A DNA stretch of 64,000 bases. It comes from Paenibacillus sp. FSL K6-1096 (lineage in GTDB: Bacteria; Bacillota; Bacilli; Paenibacillales; Paenibacillaceae). The DNA is taken from assembly GCF_037977055.1 (NCBI RefSeq), contig NZ_CP150274.1, positions 4,402,001-4,466,000 of the forward strand. The letters run 5' to 3'. The first letter of the stretch is position 1; the number at the start of each line of letters is the position of its first letter. Both the position numbers and the translations under genes were made by a program. The notes beneath the pieces were generated by a model. The model was given only the letters and a program-made list of their open reading frames with translations, was not told the DNA's origin and ran no database searches. This document shows positions 17,889 through 26,833 of the stretch, one piece after another.

Positions 17889-17897
17889 TGTTATAAT
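17889..17897 (+). promoter_or_regulatory. Extended -10 promoter for the SEC-C gene
   Basis: TGTTATAAT is a perfect extended -10 (TGN TATAAT). No good -35 is visible at the usual distance. Confidence 0.5.
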
Positions 17898-18016
17898 TAT
17901 AGGATAACAGCGAAGCTAATACGGATGGTTGTAGAACGTGAACTTAAGAATGTTATATATGGAGCGCCATTGTTAAGTTCATCTTATGTAGCTGCAGATT
18001 TAAGGGGGAATTGGTT

Positions 18017-19330
18017 GTGAGCAAGGTCGGAAGAAATGACTTATGCCCGTGCGGAAGCGGGAACAAATATAAGAAGTGCTGCCTGGAGAAGGACAGAGCG
18101 GCAGCCCAGTCCATCCTGCGGCTGGTGACCGCAGAGGATGCGGCCGCGCAGGAGGTGATCATCGGGGAGATTCAGCAGGAACAGCCGGCTCCACAGGCTG
18201 CGGCCCCTGCCGGGGGCAAGCTTACGCTGCCCAAGCTGAAGAAGATGGTCACCCGTGAGCTGAAGTGGGAGCATCCGTCCCATGAACAGCTGGCACTGGA
18301 GCTGATTGAGAGCATGAAGCCGCTGTACGACCGGGAGCTGATCCTGGAGGCGCTGATGCTGTGGAACGGATTCTCACGCACAACCAAGCCTGCCGTGAAG
18401 AAGACCGGCTCCTTCTGTGCTGCGATTGAATATCTGCTGTCTGAGGAATACGGCTTCATGCAGTCCCAGGCTGAGTTGGCCGAGCGGTACAGCGTGACGA
18501 CAGCCACCATCTCCCGCAAGGTGAAGGAATTCTATAATTACGTCGAAGAGTATGGAATGGGCGGAGAAGCGGATGATCTCACAGAGCTGAACGGTCCGGG
18601 CACTCCGCAGGAGAAGGCGCAGGCCCTTCTGTATAAGGCGATGGAGACCTCCTCGGCCAAGCGCCGCATCCAGCTGGCCCAAGCGGCGCTGGAGCTGTAT
18701 CCGGACAGCCCGGATGCCTACCTGATTCTCGCTGAGGAATCGGAGAACGAGACGGAGGCCCGGGAGCTGCTCAAAGCGGGAATCGCCGCAGGCAGACGGG
18801 AGCTGGGCGAGCTCTATTTTACGAAGCATAAAGGGCACTTCTGGGGCCTTCATGAGACCCGGTCGTATCTCAGAGTCTGCCAGAGCTATGCGGAATCCTG
18901 CTGGTTCGGCGGCAATGCGGAGGAAGCGGCAGAGATGCTGGAGCATATTCTGGAGCTGAACCCGGATGACGCTACCGGGGCCCGTTATTTGCTGACCGCG
19001 GCCTATCTGTACAGTGATCAGCTGCAGGAAGCGCAGCGGATCATTAAGCAATACGGCAAAGACGATGCCTCCGCAGCCTTCGCGTATGACCGGATCGTGC
19101 TGGAGTTCAAGCAGAACGGTATCACCTCCCAGCTGAAGATGCTCTACCGGGTTGCCCGCGGAGTGAACAAGCATGTGCCTGACTATCTGCTCGGCGTGAA
19201 GCGGCTGCCGCATAATCTCCCTGATTTTGTCGGCATGGGCGACTCCAATGAAGCGATTGAATATGTCATCATGCACTCCCGGCTGTGGGCGAGCCTGCCC
19301 GAGCTGCTGAAGTGGATGCTGAAGCAATAG
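18017..19330 (+). CDS. SEC-C motif protein with helical repeat region
   Basis: A 437-aa protein that begins with a SEC-C zinc-binding motif, GRNDLCPCGSGNKYKKCC, at residues 4-21. The same motif ends SecA proteins, where it contacts SecB and ribosomes. The rest is mainly helical. A segment around residues 160-180 (SVTTATISRKVKEFYNYV) looks like a helix-turn-helix, and the C-terminal half (ILELNPDDATGARYLLTAAY and similar stretches) looks TPR-like. I chose GTG at 18017 over TTG at 18011 because the AAGGGGGAA site fits it and SEC-C proteins usually start MSKVGRNDLCPCG. The specific function is unknown. Confidence 0.8.
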   Translation: MSKVGRNDLCPCGSGNKYKKCCLEKDRAAAQSILRLVTAEDAAAQEVIIGEIQQEQPAPQAAAPAGGKLTLPKLKKMVTRELKWEHPSHEQLALELIESMKPLYDRELILEALMLWNGFSRTTKPAVKKTGSFCAAIEYLLSEEYGFMQSQAELAERYSVTTATISRKVKEFYNYVEEYGMGGEADDLTELNGPGTPQEKAQALLYKAMETSSAKRRIQLAQAALELYPDSPDAYLILAEESENETEARELLKAGIAAGRRELGELYFTKHKGHFWGLHETRSYLRVCQSYAESCWFGGNAEEAAEMLEHILELNPDDATGARYLLTAAYLYSDQLQEAQRIIKQYGKDDASAAFAYDRIVLEFKQNGITSQLKMLYRVARGVNKHVPDYLLGVKRLPHNLPDFVGMGDSNEAIEYVIMHSRLWASLPELLKWMLKQ

Positions 19331-19349
19331 GAATCATATAAGGAATTAT

Positions 19350-19379
19350 GAACACAGTCCTGCGGGGCTGTGTTCTTTT
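19350..19379 (+). terminator. Terminator after the SEC-C gene
   Basis: Perfect 11-bp stem GAACACAGTCC / GGGCTGTGTTC (one G-U) with a TGCG loop, then TTTT. Confidence 0.85.
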
Positions 19380-19388
19380 GTGTACCCC

Positions 19389-19417
19389 TTGCCATTCTAG
19401 TCTAATTAGACTATATT
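19389..19417 (+). promoter_or_regulatory. Promoter of the NmrA-PadR pair
   Basis: TTGCCA at 19389-19394 and TATATT at 19412-19417 with a 17-nt spacer. The first operator palindrome fills the spacer. Confidence 0.7.
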
Positions 19418-19441
19418 ATGAGGTGTAGTCTAATTAGACTA
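19398..19441. promoter_or_regulatory. Two identical 16-bp palindromic operators
   Basis: TAGTCTAATTAGACTA occurs twice, at 19398-19413 and 19426-19441, each a perfect palindrome, with centres 28 bp apart. One lies between -35 and -10 and the other at about the start of transcription. This is the layout of a tightly repressed promoter; the PadR-type protein encoded second in the operon is the likely ligand-responsive repressor. Confidence 0.8.
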
Positions 19442-19466
19442 ATTTTTCAGAAAAGAGGTCCTCGCC

Positions 19467-20309
19467 ATGTTATTTATTACGGGAGCAACTGGAACCGTCG
19501 GAAGCCGGGTTGTACATTACCTCAAGCAGAAGGAAGTACGCTTCAAAGCGCTCACCCGCACACCTGAGAAGCTGATGAGTGAGCAGACAGAACACATGAC
19601 CATCGTCACCGGGGATATCAAGGATTGCAGCGCCTGGGCAGACAGTCTGCGGGGCGTTAAGACCTTGTTCCTGATCCTGCTGGATGATGCTGAAGAGATT
19701 CTGCAGGCAGCCCGGGTGAGCGGTGTGCGGAACATCGTGTTCCTGTCCTCAGCCTCGATCAACCGCTCGGACGCCGGTTACAACGAGAATGCGATCAAAC
19801 ATAAGAAGGTGGAGGACCAGATTCAGGCGTATGGCTTTCAGTATGTGTTTATCCGCGCCGAGGCGTTCATGCACAATACCATTTACTGGAGGGACCTTTT
19901 TAGATACAATAAGGGGACGATCCGGTTACCGGCTCTGGAGGCTAAGCTGGCGAGCGTACATGAAGAGGATATTGCCGGGGTTATCAGTGAGGTTGTAGCG
20001 GATTTCGACCGATTCTCCGGGCAGATCTTGACGCTTACCGGGGCGAATATTCTTAGCCAGCGGAACATTTTGACGGAAATCGCTAAGCAGCTGGGACAAT
20101 CACTTGTCCTGGAAGAGCAGACCATCGCAGACTTCCGTTCTTATATGAGCAAGTACATTGCTGAAGAGTACATTACCCTGAGAGTCCAGGACTGGGAGTA
20201 TACCCTGAAGCATAAGCTCGCCGTGACGGACACGGTGCAGACGATTCTTGGCCGGGAGCCCTATACGTTCAGAGAATGGATCGCGGAGCATCTCGGTGAT
20301 TTTCAATAA
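19467..20309 (+). CDS. NmrA-like NAD(P)-binding oxidoreductase
   Basis: A 280-aa atypical short-chain dehydrogenase. MLFITGATGTVGSRVVHYL at the N-terminus is the GxxGxxG dinucleotide-binding loop, followed by LTRTPEKL and TGDIKD. NIVFLSSASINRSD and VFIRAEAFMHNTIYW match the NmrA/QOR2-type group, which binds NADP and often reduces quinones or senses redox state. It lacks a clear YxxxK catalytic pair. ATG at 19467 follows AGAGGTCC. It is the first gene of a two-gene unit with a PadR regulator, under two palindromic operators, and probably acts on a compound the regulator senses. Confidence 0.8.
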   Translation: MLFITGATGTVGSRVVHYLKQKEVRFKALTRTPEKLMSEQTEHMTIVTGDIKDCSAWADSLRGVKTLFLILLDDAEEILQAARVSGVRNIVFLSSASINRSDAGYNENAIKHKKVEDQIQAYGFQYVFIRAEAFMHNTIYWRDLFRYNKGTIRLPALEAKLASVHEEDIAGVISEVVADFDRFSGQILTLTGANILSQRNILTEIAKQLGQSLVLEEQTIADFRSYMSKYIAEEYITLRVQDWEYTLKHKLAVTDTVQTILGREPYTFREWIAEHLGDFQ

Positions 20310-20330
20310 ATACAGAAAGAGGAATTCACT

Positions 20331-20846
20331 ATCATACCCTTACTTATACTGGGCTTGCTGAAGGACTGCGGGCAATCCAGCGCATACGAATTGCTGAGTG
20401 TCTTCAAGGAACGGGATTACAGGTATCTGGTTCATATGACGAAGGGCTCGCTGTATTACAACCTCCAGAAGCTGGCGGGCGAAGGCTTGGTGCGGCTGGT
20501 TGAGGTCGTTAGTGTCAACAACTATCCCGAGCAATACATCTACGAGATTACACCGCAGGGCGACGAGCATTTCAAAGCGCTGATGGCCAAATATTCGCTG
20601 CAGACGGACGATATTACGTTAGCTTTTTATATGACTACGCTGTTCGCCCATCAGTATGATCCCGGGGAATTCAAGGCGGCTGTAGCCATACAGATGGAGC
20701 AGACACGGCGTAAGATTGCCGAGATCGACCATGCGCTGGAGGCCAAGCAAGACCGGATCTACGATACGGCCAAGTCGATGATGAATAATGTCAGAGCGCA
20801 TCATGAGCTGAACCTGAAGTGGTTTCAGGAGCTGCTGGAGCAGTAG
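20331..20846 (+). CDS. PadR family transcriptional regulator with a non-ATG start
   Basis: Winged-helix repressor of about 171 aa. The N-terminal residues IPLLILGLLKDCGQSSAYEL and MTKGSLYYNLQKLAGEGLV form the PadR DNA-binding domain; the C-terminal part is a coiled helix used for dimerisation. Family members normally start just before the I-x-LLILGLL segment. In this frame the only candidates there are ATC at 20331 and ATA at 20334, with AAAGAGGA at 20316-20323 correctly spaced for ATC. A TTG at 20355 would cut off the first helix. It lies 21 bp after the oxidoreductase gene and probably regulates both. Confidence 0.75.
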   Translation: MIPLLILGLLKDCGQSSAYELLSVFKERDYRYLVHMTKGSLYYNLQKLAGEGLVRLVEVVSVNNYPEQYIYEITPQGDEHFKALMAKYSLQTDDITLAFYMTTLFAHQYDPGEFKAAVAIQMEQTRRKIAEIDHALEAKQDRIYDTAKSMMNNVRAHHELNLKWFQELLEQ

Positions 20847-20862
20847 GACTGCGCCTCTTCCC

Positions 20863-20911
20863 ATACTCCCTTTTATTTGTGGAATACCGCAGATAGAGGG
20901 GAGTATTTTTT
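20863..20911 (+). terminator. Terminator after the PadR gene
   Basis: Stem ATACTCCC / GGGAGTAT with a 28-nt loop, then TTTTT. Confidence 0.65.
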
Positions 20912-21123
20912 GTGCACATAACCTGACATGAACTAACTGAAATACGGCGAATCGAGGGATTCGACACGATAATTATGAGAAAATACCTGACATAGACACA
21001 GTTCTTTCACAGCTTGCGGCGAAACGGTAAAGGGATAAAGGGAATTTTTGCAGAAATAAGTCGAAAAGACAGAGAAGATTCGGGGCTGACCTGAGTCTTT
21101 ATACATGGAAGGTGGGAGGACCT

Positions 21124-23208
21124 ATGGCACAGGGGAAAAGCAAAAAGGTCAGGGAGAGGGGGCTTATTGCCTCACTCCGCAATATGGGGATTCGCGGCAA
21201 GCTGTTTCTGTCCGTGATAGTTGCGGTTGTTGTTATTTTTGTAATGGTATCTGTAGTGATCTATAACAATGCCAAGCAGATGATTACCGATGGGCTGAAG
21301 AACTCACTCACGTATGAGAAAAACGCGATCAGCGTGAAGGTGGGCGAGCTGCTGCAGCCTGCGGCGGACAGTGTGGAGCTGCTGAATGCCAACGCCTATA
21401 TCCGGGACTTCATCACCCGGGCGGATGATGCGCAGACGGTGAAGACGGCCGGCGGATACAGTGAGCTGATCCGTACGCTGAAGCTGGTCAAGGACAGCAA
21501 TAAGAATCTGCTGAACGTATACATAGGGCTGGACGCCGCGAACAAGGTGATCACCCAGGATGAATTCGAGCCGCCGGCCGATTATGTGCTGAAGGAGCGA
21601 AGCTGGTATGCCGTTACGGCAGCTAACAAGCGGCTTACGATAACAGATCCTTATATTGATGCCGGCTCGGGCAAAATGGTCGTCAGTGTCACCGCACCTA
21701 TTCTGGATGATGACGGCAGGCTGCTCGGGGTGGCGGGGGCCGATATCTCCACCGAACAGATTACTGAGGCGCTGGGTGCATTCAACTACAAGGGCAGCGG
21801 ATATGCCGTATTGATTGACAAGGCGGGCACCTTCATCTACCACCCTAATCCGGATAATATTCTGCTCAAAAAAACAGCTGATCTTGGCGGGGACTGGAAG
21901 GCAGTCGGCGATACGATGGTGCAGTGGGGCTCGAATGTCATCCAGACGAAGATTGACGGAGAGGACAGCTATGTATCGTATTCTCCTGCTGTGGCTAATC
22001 AGTGGTCTGTAGCGCTGATCGTGCCGCAGCAGCACGCCGAGCGGGAATTGAAGCGCTTCGAGCTGATCTTCATGCTCTCCATTCTCGCTTCTATAGCCGT
22101 GCTGTCTGTTCTGCTGTATGTCGTCTCGGGCAGCATTCTGAAGCAGATTCCGCTGCTGACCGCTGCCTTCCGGCAAGCGAAGAACGGCGACCTGTCGGTA
22201 AGAGCGGAGGTGACTGCCAAAGGGGAGATCGGCGTGCTGGCGGAAGGCTTCAACGATATGGTTGCCTCGCAGCAGGCGCTCATTCAGGAGATCATGCGCA
22301 ACTCGCAGAGCATCTCCGGGGCGGTGGCGAATACAGAGCAGAATGTATCCGGGCTGGATGGCAGCATTACGGATATATCGGGCATTACGGAAGAGCTGTC
22401 GGCCGGGCTGCAGCAGACAGCGGCTTCGATGGAGGAGATGAATGCCGGCACAATAGAGTTCGGAGACGCCATTCACGGGATTGCCGTGAAGGCCCAGGAG
22501 GGTGCTGAAGCAGCAGGGGCCATCAACGTGCGGGCCGGCCAGCTGAAGGAGCGCGCGCTGGAGTCCCGCAGACAGGCGGAAGCGGTCTACGGACAGAGCG
22601 AAGCGAAGCTGCGCCAGGCGATCGAACAGTCGGGATCGATCTCGCAGATTACGGCGCTGTCGGATGCTATTCTGGAGATTGCCGCCCAGACCAGCCTGTT
22701 GTCGCTGAACGCTTCGATTGAAGCCGCCCGGGCGGGCGAGGCGGGCCGGGGCTTCGCTGTGGTGGCGGAAGAGATCCGCAGGCTGGCAGACCACTCACGC
22801 GAGACGGTGGCTGAGATCCAGGGAGTGACCGGGGCGGTGGTGCAGGCGGTGGCTAACCTGGCTGGGGCCGCAGAGCATATGCTGGGCTTCATGGACCGCC
22901 AGGTGCTGAAGGATTATGATGCGATGCAGGAGACCGGGGAGCGGTACAGCGAGGATGCGAGATATATCGATGAGCTGGTAACGGACTTCAGCGCTACCTC
23001 CGAGGAGCTGCTTGCTTCGATCCAGACGATGCTGACCGCGATCAGCGAGACGGGCACAGCCACGAATGAAGGGGCGGAAGGGGCGGCGCTTATCGCAGCG
23101 GAGGCAGAGCAGATCTTTGCCAAGTCCAGCCATATCGTGGGCGAGATGGAGGGGATCAAGCGGAGCTCGGCGCAGCTGCTGGAGGCGGTGTCGAGGTTCA
23201 AGGTCTAG
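21124..23208 (+). CDS. Methyl-accepting chemotaxis protein with dCache-type sensor
   Basis: Membrane chemoreceptor of 694 aa. A transmembrane helix at about residues 27-47 precedes a large extracellular region with the double-Cache style (RSWYAVTAANKRLTITDPY, LLGVAGADIS). A second helix at about 315-336 is followed by HAMP and the cytoplasmic signalling domain. AAQTSLLSLNASIEAARAGE near residue 520 is the highly conserved hairpin tip that contacts CheA and CheW. I prefer ATG at 21124; the in-frame GTG at 21112 has only a weak site. It stands alone, with about 210 bp upstream in which I could not assign a promoter with confidence. Confidence 0.93.
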   Translation: MAQGKSKKVRERGLIASLRNMGIRGKLFLSVIVAVVVIFVMVSVVIYNNAKQMITDGLKNSLTYEKNAISVKVGELLQPAADSVELLNANAYIRDFITRADDAQTVKTAGGYSELIRTLKLVKDSNKNLLNVYIGLDAANKVITQDEFEPPADYVLKERSWYAVTAANKRLTITDPYIDAGSGKMVVSVTAPILDDDGRLLGVAGADISTEQITEALGAFNYKGSGYAVLIDKAGTFIYHPNPDNILLKKTADLGGDWKAVGDTMVQWGSNVIQTKIDGEDSYVSYSPAVANQWSVALIVPQQHAERELKRFELIFMLSILASIAVLSVLLYVVSGSILKQIPLLTAAFRQAKNGDLSVRAEVTAKGEIGVLAEGFNDMVASQQALIQEIMRNSQSISGAVANTEQNVSGLDGSITDISGITEELSAGLQQTAASMEEMNAGTIEFGDAIHGIAVKAQEGAEAAGAINVRAGQLKERALESRRQAEAVYGQSEAKLRQAIEQSGSISQITALSDAILEIAAQTSLLSLNASIEAARAGEAGRGFAVVAEEIRRLADHSRETVAEIQGVTGAVVQAVANLAGAAEHMLGFMDRQVLKDYDAMQETGERYSEDARYIDELVTDFSATSEELLASIQTMLTAISETGTATNEGAEGAALIAAEAEQIFAKSSHIVGEMEGIKRSSAQLLEAVSRFKV

Positions 23209-23329
23209 CCTGATTCCGTGAACAGTGGATGGTGTATTGCGTGGAGAGGACAAGGGTTGAAAAAATGTCTCTGGAAGGGTATGTTACAAGAAGCAAATGA
23301 TACGAAAGAGACAGTGAGGCGAGGAAAAG

Positions 23330-24592
23330 ATGAGAGAAGGCGAAAACCGGATCGTAGGAATGGAAGATATTGTTCGCGCACATCATATGCTGCGGGAGGT
23401 TATCGTCCGTACGCCGCTGCAGCTGGATGCGGTGTTATCCGCCAAATACGGCTGCAATGTATATTTGAAGCGTGAGGATCTGCAGATTGTACGCTCCTTC
23501 AAGATTCGCGGGGCTTACAATATGATCCGCAGCCTGTCCGCTGAGGAGCGGTCCAAGGGCATTGTCTGTGCCAGTGCAGGGAATCATGCCCAGGGGGTAG
23601 CCTATTCCTGCAAGGCGCTCGGCATTAAGGGCAAGGTGTTCATGCCCAGCACAACACCTAACCAGAAGATTAAGCAGGTCCGGCGCTTCGGCGGCGAATT
23701 CGTTGAGGTGATTCTGAAGGGAGACACCTTCGATGATGCCTACGATGAAGCGCTGCAGGCCTGTATTGACCATAGCATGACGCTGATTCACCCGTTCGAT
23801 GAGCCGCGGATTATTGCGGGCAACGGTACGATTGCCATGGAGGTTATGGAGAGCCTGGACAAGCCGGCGGACTTCGTCTTCGTCACAATCGGCGGCGGGG
23901 GACTGGCTGCCGGGGTGGCCACCTATATCAAGACGGTTAACCCGGCGACCAAGGTGATCGGCGTAGAGCCTACCGGAGCCGCATCAATGAGCGAGGCGAT
24001 GGAGCGCGGCGAGGTGGTCACGCTGAAGGAGATCAACAAGTTCGTGGACGGCGCAGCGGTGAAGCGGGTCGGCGGGCTGACCTACGATATCTGCTCGCAC
24101 CTGCTGGATGATGTGGTGAAGGTGCCGGAGGGCAAGGCCTGCTCAACGATTCTTGCGCTGTACAATGAGAATGCGATTGTCGTTGAGCCGGCGGGCTCGC
24201 TCCCGATTGCGGCGCTGGATATGTACAAGGATCAGATTCGCGGCAAAAGCGTGGTCTGCATCGTCAGCGGCGGCAACAACGACATCGACCGGATGCAGGA
24301 GATCAAGGAGCGTTCCCTGATCTACGAGGGTCTGAAGCATTACTTCATGATTAACTTCCCGCAGCGCGCGGGCGCCTTGAGGGAGTTCCTGACCGAGGTG
24401 GTCGGGCCGGATGATGATATTACCCGGTTCGAGTACACGAAGAAGAACGAGAAGGAGAACGGCCCGGCGCTGGTCGGCATTGAGCTGATGTCTACGGAGG
24501 CCTATGCCCCGCTGATTGAGCGGCTGCAGCAGAAGGGCGTTGACTACGTGGAGATCAACAAGGATGTCAACCTGTTCAATATGCTGATCTGA
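23330..24592 (+). CDS. ilvA: Threonine dehydratase (deaminase), biosynthetic
   Basis: PLP enzyme that converts threonine to 2-oxobutanoate for isoleucine synthesis. The PLP lysine is in VRSFKIRGAYNMIRSL (about residue 60), SAGNHAQGVAYS is the phosphate/substrate loop, and GGGGLAAGVATYIK is the glycine-rich PLP-phosphate loop. The C-terminal 90 residues (MINFPQRAGALREFLTEVVG) form one ACT-like domain, as in the 422-aa Bacillus subtilis IlvA. ATG at 23330 follows GCGAGGAAAAG. The gene is single and ends in a bidirectional terminator. Confidence 0.95.
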   Translation: MREGENRIVGMEDIVRAHHMLREVIVRTPLQLDAVLSAKYGCNVYLKREDLQIVRSFKIRGAYNMIRSLSAEERSKGIVCASAGNHAQGVAYSCKALGIKGKVFMPSTTPNQKIKQVRRFGGEFVEVILKGDTFDDAYDEALQACIDHSMTLIHPFDEPRIIAGNGTIAMEVMESLDKPADFVFVTIGGGGLAAGVATYIKTVNPATKVIGVEPTGAASMSEAMERGEVVTLKEINKFVDGAAVKRVGGLTYDICSHLLDDVVKVPEGKACSTILALYNENAIVVEPAGSLPIAALDMYKDQIRGKSVVCIVSGGNNDIDRMQEIKERSLIYEGLKHYFMINFPQRAGALREFLTEVVGPDDDITRFEYTKKNEKENGPALVGIELMSTEAYAPLIERLQQKGVDYVEINKDVNLFNMLI

Positions 24593-24605
24593 TAGTCAGA
24601 TTATT

Positions 24606-24641
24606 AAGAAGACCCGTCCGGGTAAGCGGACGGGTCTTCTT
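24606..24641. terminator. Bidirectional terminator between ilvA and the convergent secreted-protein gene
   Basis: Perfect 15-bp stem AAGAAGACCCGTCCG / CGGACGGGTCTTCTT. T-rich on both strands, so it serves ilvA and the minus-strand unit. Confidence 0.9.
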
Positions 24642-24660
24642 ATGTGGATTAGGCGGTTCG

Positions 24661-25563
24661 TCAGAGCTGGGGCACCTCAGTCTTCAGGTACTCTTCAGCC
24701 GCGTCGTCCAGCAGATAGCCATTGCTCTTCATCAGCTTCATGAAGCCGTCGAGCTTCTTCAGGAACGGGCTGTCGCCAGTCTCCTTGGAGAGAAGGGCGG
24801 TATAAGCCTTCTGTGCCTCCAGGTCCATCTCCAGATTGTCGTAATGGAAGAGCGGCGTGTTGTTCTGGCCGTAGAAGGTATTCCCGGTATAGCGGGCATA
24901 CAGGTCCTTGACGGCCTGTACCCGGTTGGATTTGGGATAGCTCTGGATGAACCGCTCCTGGGCCAGCGCGCGGGCCGCCACCTCTCCCCAGGCAATCACA
25001 AGGCCGTTGTCCTTGGAGGCCGGCTGATCGGATTCGGTTGCCATTATTGAAATATAACTGCGGATATCCTCCGTGACATAGCTGGCATACTTGCGGTAAG
25101 CCGCATAATCAATCACCGGGAAAAAGCTTCCCTCCGCCGTCTCCAGCTTGTACCCGCTTGCGGCGGCGCTCTCCAGCAAGGCGCGCAGGGCCGGGTTCTC
25201 CGTGCTCTCAGCCAGCTTCTCCATGCTGACGCCCCCGCGGTAGACAGAGATTAACTTCCGCTGCACATCGCTGCTGCTGAACTTCTTCTCCCAGGAGGGG
25301 AGCAGGGCCTTATGCAGATTCTCCAGCTTCAGCGTCAGCACGGTCGCCTGATACGGAGTTACCGCATAGAGCTTGGTCCGCATGAAATTCAGAGTTGCGG
25401 GCAGATTCCCGCTGGAGAGCAGCGGCAGCGCGGCCTTATACACCGCCTCCGCATGGCTGGCGGCGGTTGTCCCCTCCTTGGCAGCCGGAGCTGCCAGGGC
25501 AGGACCTGCCTGAAGGGCCATTAGCAAGGCCAGCGCTGCGGTTAGAACGACATGCTTCTTCAT
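24661..25563 (-). CDS. Secreted protein of unknown function
   Basis: A 300-aa protein with a clear Sec signal peptide: MKKHVVLTAALALLMALQAG, then PALA-AP as a probable signal peptidase I site. I do not recognise the mature domain. It is mainly helical and charged, with stretches such as KLENLHKALLPSWEKKF and YASYVTEDIRSYISIMATES, and has no cysteines or metal motif that I can see. GGAGGAG precedes the ATG. It lies 42 bp downstream of a DUF1129 membrane protein gene on the same strand, so the two probably form an operon acting at the cell surface. Confidence 0.75.
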   Translation of the reverse strand: MKKHVVLTAALALLMALQAGPALAAPAAKEGTTAASHAEAVYKAALPLLSSGNLPATLNFMRTKLYAVTPYQATVLTLKLENLHKALLPSWEKKFSSSDVQRKLISVYRGGVSMEKLAESTENPALRALLESAAASGYKLETAEGSFFPVIDYAAYRKYASYVTEDIRSYISIMATESDQPASKDNGLVIAWGEVAARALAQERFIQSYPKSNRVQAVKDLYARYTGNTFYGQNNTPLFHYDNLEMDLEAQKAYTALLSKETGDSPFLKKLDGFMKLMKSNGYLLDDAAEEYLKTEVPQL

Positions 25564-25605
25564 TCAAGTCTCCTCCTGTGTGGAACGGATATGGAATAAC
25601 AGTCT

Positions 25606-26268
25606 CTAGGATCGGAAGGATTGTAATTTCAGCCCCAGTCCGCCTGCCAGGGCAAGGGCCAGGCTGACCCACGGGGAGATATGGATGACCGGAAACAGAT
25701 TGTCGAGGAACATACCGGCGAAGATGGCGGCCACCGCCACCGCGATATAGATGCCCAAGCCCCGGATATCGAAGCTCCTCTGCTTCGGGCGGTCCTCCTC
25801 GGCTAAGGAGGCCATCCATTTCATAATAAGTTCAATCAGCACAACTGAACCAAAGGCCACAATAATAATAGTGAAAATGCTGAGCTGGCCGAAGATCTCG
25901 GCAGGCCCGCCGCTCCACTGCATCAGGAGTCCGCCCGCCCCCATCGCGCCGAACATAATCGTCAGCGCCGCCATAGAGATCATCAGGGAGCTGGCCAGCC
26001 TGCTGCGCGGAGTGCGCGGGGGGCTGCTGTCCATTACCTCCCGGAAATAGTCGGCGGGGTGCTCGCCGAAGATCTGCCGGGCTGTCTTGCCCTTGGCTTG
26101 TCCCTTCAAGAGCAGCTCCGCCGCCTCCAGCAGCAGCTTCTCTGCACGTACAGCCTCTACTGAACTGGCGCGCATCGCCAGAATCATATCCTCGTAATAG
26201 GAGCGGTTTGCAGGCGTCATCTGCTCCCGCAGCCGGTTATTCTGCTTAATCATAGCTTTGACTTTCAT
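25606..26268 (-). CDS. DUF1129 family membrane protein
   Basis: A 220-aa protein with a soluble N-terminal helical region of about 90 residues, in which MIKQNNRLREQMTPANRSYYEDM and GKTARQIFGEHPADY are the recognisable DUF1129 features, followed by four hydrophobic segments. An in-frame stop 12 nt upstream fixes ATG at 26268 as the first start; its GGAGGT site is rather distant (13-14 nt). It is the first gene of a two-gene minus-strand unit with the secreted protein. The family function is not known. Confidence 0.75.
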   Translation of the reverse strand: MKVKAMIKQNNRLREQMTPANRSYYEDMILAMRASSVEAVRAEKLLLEAAELLLKGQAKGKTARQIFGEHPADYFREVMDSSPPRTPRSRLASSLMISMAALTIMFGAMGAGGLLMQWSGGPAEIFGQLSIFTIIIVAFGSVVLIELIMKWMASLAEEDRPKQRSFDIRGLGIYIAVAVAAIFAGMFLDNLFPVIHISPWVSLALALAGGLGLKLQSFRS

Positions 26269-26441
26269 AGTGTGGACCTATACCTCCAGCATAGAGTGAT
26301 CAGGACTGTCTTTAACCTAGAGTATACGTTTGTGCACCAGCGGTGTGCAAGGACAACGCGTGAATAATCCTTTTGGAAGAGTAAACACTGAAGAGGTGGT
26401 CACCTAAGCAACTATCACTCAGAGGAAAGGCAGGGAGTGTT

Positions 26442-26639
26442 ATGGAAGAAGAGAAAGAGCAGGTTCAGAGTACCGCTGAGGACGGTGTGATCCCGGCCGC
26501 AACGAATGGAGTAGGCGATTGGGGGAACTCCGACGGCTACAGCCTATGGGAGGCTGCCGGACAAAAGCCGGAGAACGGGCTGGAGGGCTGGGAAGGCCGG
26601 CAGGAGACACATGATATGTTTCACGACAGCTATGACTGA
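26442..26639 (+). CDS. Small acidic hypothetical protein
   Basis: A 65-aa, strongly acidic and hydrophilic protein rich in Glu, Gly and Trp (GLEGWEGRQETHDMFHD), with no membrane segment or known motif. GGGAG at 26431-26435 lies 6 nt before the ATG, and a hairpin terminator follows, which together support a real gene. No function can be assigned. Confidence 0.5.
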   Translation: MEEEKEQVQSTAEDGVIPAATNGVGDWGNSDGYSLWEAAGQKPENGLEGWEGRQETHDMFHDSYD

Positions 26640-26662
26640 GTGAAGCGGGACAGACTAGGAAC

Positions 26663-26705
26663 AGGCCTCTTGCGCTCCTGCGGGTATGCAAGGGGCCTAT
26701 TCTCT
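26663..26705 (+). terminator. Terminator after the small acidic protein gene
   Basis: 11-bp stem AGGCCTCTTGC / GCAAGGGGCCT (one G-U), then ATTCTCTT, a weak T-tract. Confidence 0.6.
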
Positions 26706-26728
26706 TGTCTACGCTTTGTGTGCGCTTA

Positions 26729-26758
26729 TTGACAAGAAATAAAAGCAGAGACTATAAT
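26729..26758 (+). promoter_or_regulatory. Strong sigma-A promoter of the alpha/beta hydrolase gene
   Basis: Perfect TTGACA at 26729-26734 and perfect TATAAT at 26753-26758 with an 18-nt spacer. The leader is about 70 nt and AT-rich. Confidence 0.85.
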
Positions 26759-26833
26759 AAAAAGCAATTAAACATACTAAATTAATCGGAATTATATTAT
26801 TTAAAATATAAGCCTTCAGGGGAGGACACGGCC

